Made by a program: the position numbers and the translations under genes | Part shown: one piece after another, positions 60,046 to 64,000 of the stretch | How the letters are laid out: each line of letters starts with the position of its first letter | How positions within the stretch are numbered: position 1 is the first letter of the stretch | The notes under the pieces: generated by a model | What the model saw: the letters and a program-made list of their open reading frames with translations, nothing else | Databases searched by the model: none | What the model was told of the DNA's origin: nothing | Source of the DNA: Caulobacter sp. Root343 | GTDB lineage: Bacteria; Pseudomonadota; Alphaproteobacteria; Caulobacterales; Caulobacteraceae | DNA length: 64,000 nucleotides | NCBI RefSeq assembly: GCF_001425745.1 | Contig: NZ_LMDF01000009.1 | Location: forward strand, 62,001-126,000 | Reading direction: 5' to 3'

Positions 60046-60213
60046 AAATTTTTCGAAGGGAACCTTACGGTAACTCTCGGAAATCCTTGGTCTCTTCGGC
60101 GTTTCGACTGGTGTCGCTCCCCGAAGAGGCGCGGAACCTAGTCCGGGATTTTTTTGGGATCAAGCCTCTTCTCGAAGTTTTTTCGAGAAAAATGTCGCAC
60201 CCCGAAAAACCCC

Positions 60214-60255
60214 TGTGGACGACCGGTTCCGGCAAGCCCGAAACCGGTCGTCACA
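60214..60255 (-). terminator. Terminator for the TIGR02300 gene
   Basis: GACGACCGGTT (60218-60228) and AACCGGTCGTC (60242-60252) form an 11-bp stem extended by TGT/ACA with one bulged G. On the minus strand the stem is followed by GGGGTTTTT, and a second smaller hairpin (TTCTCGAA...TTCGAGAA) lies further on toward 60171. Convincing intrinsic terminator. Confidence 0.75.
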
Positions 60256-60272
60256 GAGACGGATCCAATGGA

Positions 60273-60788
60273 TCAGTCTTCTTCGCCCTCGCCGGGCAGA
60301 CCTTCGATCTCGTCCTCGAGAATGTCGTCGTCGTCCTCGTCCTCCAGGAACGGAACGTCGTCGGCTTCGTCCTCGGCGAGGTCTTCGTCCTCGGCGAAGT
60401 CGACACCCAGGTCGTCGCCGCCCGCGGGGGTCGGCGCGCCGGGATCGACGTCTTCGTCCTCGGTTTCGATGACGTCCGGCTCGACCTTGTCGATTTCCGG
60501 CGTTTCATCGACCTCGTCCTCGAAGCCGTCCTCGTCCTTGGGAGCGGGGGCGGGCTTCTCGTCCTCGGCGTCATAGTCCGGCGTGATCGAGCGAGCCCGG
60601 ACGCGGCGCGACTTCAGCGCCTCTTCCGGGTCGAAAGACTCACCGCACTTGGGGCACACGGCCGGACGACGGCCGAGATCGTAGAATTTGGATTGGCAGT
60701 TGGGGCAAATTTGTTTTGCGCCCAATTCGGGATTGGCCAATTGGCGACCCTTTGATCCGGATGGGAAAAGCGGCGGGTCACTTGCCAT
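60273..60788 (-). CDS. TIGR02300-family protein (FYDLN-type, acidic tail)
   Basis: 171 residues. The N-terminal 60 contain a zinc-ribbon-like CPNC...CPKC pair and the conserved SKFYDLGRRPAVCPKCG, the TIGR02300 signature. The remaining 100 or so residues are highly acidic low complexity, rich in Asp and Glu (for example EDEDLAEDEADDVPFLEDEDDDD). The family is an alphaproteobacterial conserved protein of unknown function near aroA, as here. Divergent from aroA across 70 bp. Confidence 0.85.
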   Translation of the reverse strand: MASDPPLFPSGSKGRQLANPELGAKQICPNCQSKFYDLGRRPAVCPKCGESFDPEEALKSRRVRARSITPDYDAEDEKPAPAPKDEDGFEDEVDETPEIDKVEPDVIETEDEDVDPGAPTPAGGDDLGVDFAEDEDLAEDEADDVPFLEDEDDDDILEDEIEGLPGEGEED

Positions 60789-60858
60789 GGCGAGAGCCCG
60801 CTGTCAAAAGCAATCCCCTTCGCGCAACCACCTGTATCTTTGAGGAGCCGGTTTCGGC

Positions 60859-62190
60859 ATGACGGCGGCTGGATTGAGGAGCGCCCCCGGAGGCGCTCTG
60901 CGAGGGACTGTTCGCGCTCCGGGCGACAAATCCATTTCACACCGATCGATGATCCTGGGCGCGCTGGCGACCGGGACGACGACGGTCGAGGGCCTTCTCG
61001 AGGGCGACGACGTTCTCGCCACCGCGCGGGCCATGCGGGCCTTTGGCGCGCGGGTCGAGCAGGAGGGCGGCGGACGCTGGCGGATCGAGGGCCAGGGCGG
61101 CTTCTCCGAGCCGGCCGACGTGATCGACTGCGGCAACGCCGGCACCGGCGTGCGCCTGATCATGGGCGCGGCGGCGGGTTTCGCCATGTGCTCGACCTTC
61201 ACCGGCGACGCCTCGCTGCGCGGCCGCCCGATGGGCCGGGTGCTGGAGCCGCTGGCCAAGATGGGCGCGACCTGGATGGGCCGCGACCGGGGCCGCCTGC
61301 CCCTGACCCTGAAGGGCGGCAATCTGCGCGGCCTGAACTACACCCTGCCGATGGCCTCGGCCCAGGTGAAGTCGGCCGTGCTGCTGGCCGGCCTGCACGC
61401 CGAGGGCGGCGTCGAGGTGATCGAACCGGAAGCCACCCGCGACCACACCGAGCGCATGCTGCGCGCCTTCGGGGCCGAGGTGCTGGTCGAAGACCGCAAG
61501 GTCGGCGACAAGACCGTCCGCCACGTGCGGCTGCCCGAGGGCCAGAAGCTGACGGGCACGCACGTCGCCGTGCCTGGCGACCCGTCCTCGGCGGCGTTCC
61601 CGCTGGTGGCCGGCCTGCTGGTCCCCGGATCCGAGGTCACGGTCGAGGGCGTGATGCTCAACGACCTGCGCACCGGCCTGTTCACGACCTTGCAGGAGAT
61701 GGGCGCGGATCTGGTCATCTCGAACCGCCGGGTGGCCAGCGGCGAGGAGGTCGGCGACATCACCGCTCGCTATTCGAAGCTCAAGGGCGTGGTCGTGCCG
61801 CCCGAGCGGGCGCCGTCGATGATTGACGAATATCCGATCCTGGCCGTCGCGGCCGCTTTCGCGCAGGGCGACACGGTGATGCGCGGCATCGGCGAGATGC
61901 GCGTCAAGGAAAGCGACCGGATCGCCCTGACGGCGGCCGGGCTCGAGGCCTGCGGCGTCGACGTCGAGGAGGAGCCGGAAGGCTTCATCGTCCACGGGAC
62001 GGGCCAGCCGCCGCGCGGCGGGGCGACAGTCGAGACGCACGGCGACCACCGGATCGCCATGAGCCACCTGATCCTGGGCATGGCCGCCGAGAACGCGGTG
62101 GCCGTGGACGAGCCGGGCATGATCGCCACCAGCTTCCCGGGCTTTCCCGACCTGATGCGCGGCCTGGGCGCGACCCTGACCGAGGCCTGA
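60859..62190 (+). CDS. aroA: 3-phosphoshikimate 1-carboxyvinyltransferase (EPSP synthase)
   Basis: 443 residues. Six-fold inverse alpha/beta repeats; signatures [39 protein letters not shown] (the phosphoenolpyruvate-binding segment), [17 protein letters not shown], and [16 protein letters not shown] with the catalytic Asp/Lys region. It is of the class II type (alphaproteobacterial), likely with glyphosate-tolerance features. It joins shikimate-3-phosphate and PEP. cmk starts 4 bp downstream. Confidence 0.95.
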   Translation: MTAAGLRSAPGGALRGTVRAPGDKSISHRSMILGALATGTTTVEGLLEGDDVLATARAMRAFGARVEQEGGGRWRIEGQGGFSEPADVIDCGNAGTGVRLIMGAAAGFAMCSTFTGDASLRGRPMGRVLEPLAKMGATWMGRDRGRLPLTLKGGNLRGLNYTLPMASAQVKSAVLLAGLHAEGGVEVIEPEATRDHTERMLRAFGAEVLVEDRKVGDKTVRHVRLPEGQKLTGTHVAVPGDPSSAAFPLVAGLLVPGSEVTVEGVMLNDLRTGLFTTLQEMGADLVISNRRVASGEEVGDITARYSKLKGVVVPPERAPSMIDEYPILAVAAAFAQGDTVMRGIGEMRVKESDRIALTAAGLEACGVDVEEEPEGFIVHGTGQPPRGGATVETHGDHRIAMSHLILGMAAENAVAVDEPGMIATSFPGFPDLMRGLGATLTEA

Positions 62191-62194
62191 GATC

Positions 62195-62845
62195 ATGGGT
62201 TTCGTGATCGCCGTCGACGGACCGGCCGCCTCGGGCAAGGGCACCATCGCCGCGCGCCTGGCGGCGGCCTATGGCCTGCCGATGCTGGACACCGGCCTGC
62301 TGTACCGCGCCGTCGGCGTGCGCATCCTGGCGGCCGGCGGCGATCTGGACGACCCGACGACCGCCGAGGCCTCGGCGCGCGGCCTCGACCTAGCCGAGCT
62401 GGAGAAGCCCGAGGTCCGCACCCGCGCCGCCGGCGAGGCCGCCAGCCGCTGCGCCGTGCACCCCGGCGTCCGCGCGGCCCTGTTCGACCTGCAGCGCGCC
62501 TTCGCCGCCCGCGAGCCCGGCGCGGTGCTGGACGGCCGCGACATCGGCACGGTCATCGCCCCCGAGGCCCCGGCCAAGCTGTACGTGACCGCCAGCCCCG
62601 AGGTGCGCGCCGACCGTCGCTGGAAACAGCTGCTCGGCCAGGGCGAAAGTGTCACCTTCGACGAGATTCTGGCCGATATCCGCAAACGCGACGAACGCGA
62701 CGGCGGCCGCAAGGACGCGCCGATGACACAGGCGGCTGACGCCGTCTTGCTCGATACGTCGAAAATGACTATAGAGCAGGCCTTCGATGCGGCCCGCCGT
62801 ATCGTCGAGACGGCGCGCGCCCGGTCGGGAAACCTCCCGGGCTAA
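62195..62845 (+). CDS. cmk: Cytidylate kinase
   Basis: 216 residues. P-loop GPAASGKGTIAARLA, then the CMP-specific LDTGLLYRAVGVRIL, GAVLDGRDIGTVIAPEAPAKLYVT and RRWKQLLGQG. It phosphorylates CMP and dCMP. Four bases separate it from aroA; rpsA follows 134 bp later, the aroA-cmk-rpsA order being widespread in bacteria. Confidence 0.95.
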   Translation: MGFVIAVDGPAASGKGTIAARLAAAYGLPMLDTGLLYRAVGVRILAAGGDLDDPTTAEASARGLDLAELEKPEVRTRAAGEAASRCAVHPGVRAALFDLQRAFAAREPGAVLDGRDIGTVIAPEAPAKLYVTASPEVRADRRWKQLLGQGESVTFDEILADIRKRDERDGGRKDAPMTQAADAVLLDTSKMTIEQAFDAARRIVETARARSGNLPG

Positions 62846-62979
62846 TCCACCGCCCGCCTCGCCGCCCGCTAGGAACGCGCGCGGGACCGCAGAAAAACCA
62901 CTTCATCCGGAATCCCGAGAACCGCTTTCCGGCGGCGCTCACCATAGGGCTTCCCCCAACCTAGAGACTAAACATCAGC

Positions 62980-64000
<1,021 letters not shown>

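Overview
The window is about 64 kb of high-GC, gene-dense chromosome from an alphaproteobacterium, most likely a Caulobacter or a close relative. This rests on overall gene content, codon use, the lptC-lptA-lptB-rpoN-hpf-ptsN order, the DUF1150/Hsp20 pair and the TIGR02300-aroA-cmk-rpsA order. I could not run a database search, so the genus is an inference. About 64 protein genes (the first and last cut by the window ends) and three tRNA genes are present. I see no rRNA, prophage, insertion sequence or CRISPR array, and no gene-free stretch exceeds 300 bases.

Layout. (1) 1-18 kb: citrate synthase-like gene (partial), CDF metal exporter, hldE, a GST, queG, galU, an FKBP lipoprotein, threonine dehydratase, a hydrolase, rmlC facing a family-2 glycosyltransferase, argE, a second GST, purU, the rmlB-rmlD-rmlA operon and a serine beta-lactamase-like esterase. 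(2) 18-25.5 kb: a lipoprotein, a DNA cytosine methyltransferase, cysK, a Vsr-type patch-repair endonuclease, a hybrid histidine kinase, DUF167 and YggT genes, tRNA-Ala(CGC) and an OprB-like porin. (3) 25.5-44 kb: tkt, nadE, a GDP-mannose pyrophosphorylase, an AGE-family isomerase, a gmhB-like phosphatase, a second rmlD-like gene, a transaldolase, a small unknown protein, cystathionine beta-synthase, a ParD/ParE-type toxin-antitoxin pair, cystathionine gamma-lyase/synthase, MscS, a DegT aminotransferase, an MFS exporter, an ATP-dependent DNA ligase and a hotdog thioesterase. (4) 44-52 kb: glutamate synthase (gltD then gltB on the minus strand), uppP and a complex-I NDUFA9-like protein. (5) 52-64 kb: tRNA-Leu(CAG), rnd, lptC-lptA-lptB, rpoN, exoD-like, hpf, ptsN, DUF1150, hsp20, tRNA-Ala(GGC), a TIGR02300 protein, aroA, cmk and rpsA (partial).

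How the genes fit together. A large share makes envelope precursors: hldE and gmhB (ADP-heptose), galU (UDP-glucose), rmlA/B/C/D (dTDP-rhamnose), manC (GDP-mannose), a DegT sugar aminotransferase, uppP (lipid carrier recycling) and the LptABC lipopolysaccharide transport parts. Sulfur metabolism is the second theme (cysK, cystathionine beta-synthase, cystathionine gamma-lyase/synthase). tkt and the transaldolase serve the pentose phosphate pathway; gltBD, rpoN and ptsN link to nitrogen control.

Points most worth a second look: a ROSE-like RNA thermometer and sigma-32-like promoter before hsp20; a toxin-antitoxin pair inside the transsulfuration operon; a methyltransferase and Vsr pair flanking cysK; a GDP-mannose pyrophosphorylase whose phosphomannose isomerase half has decayed beside an AGE-family isomerase gene; two unlike RmlD paralogues; and structured intergenic repeats, including a 170-bp nested inverted repeat and a two-copy element with a compensatory stem change.
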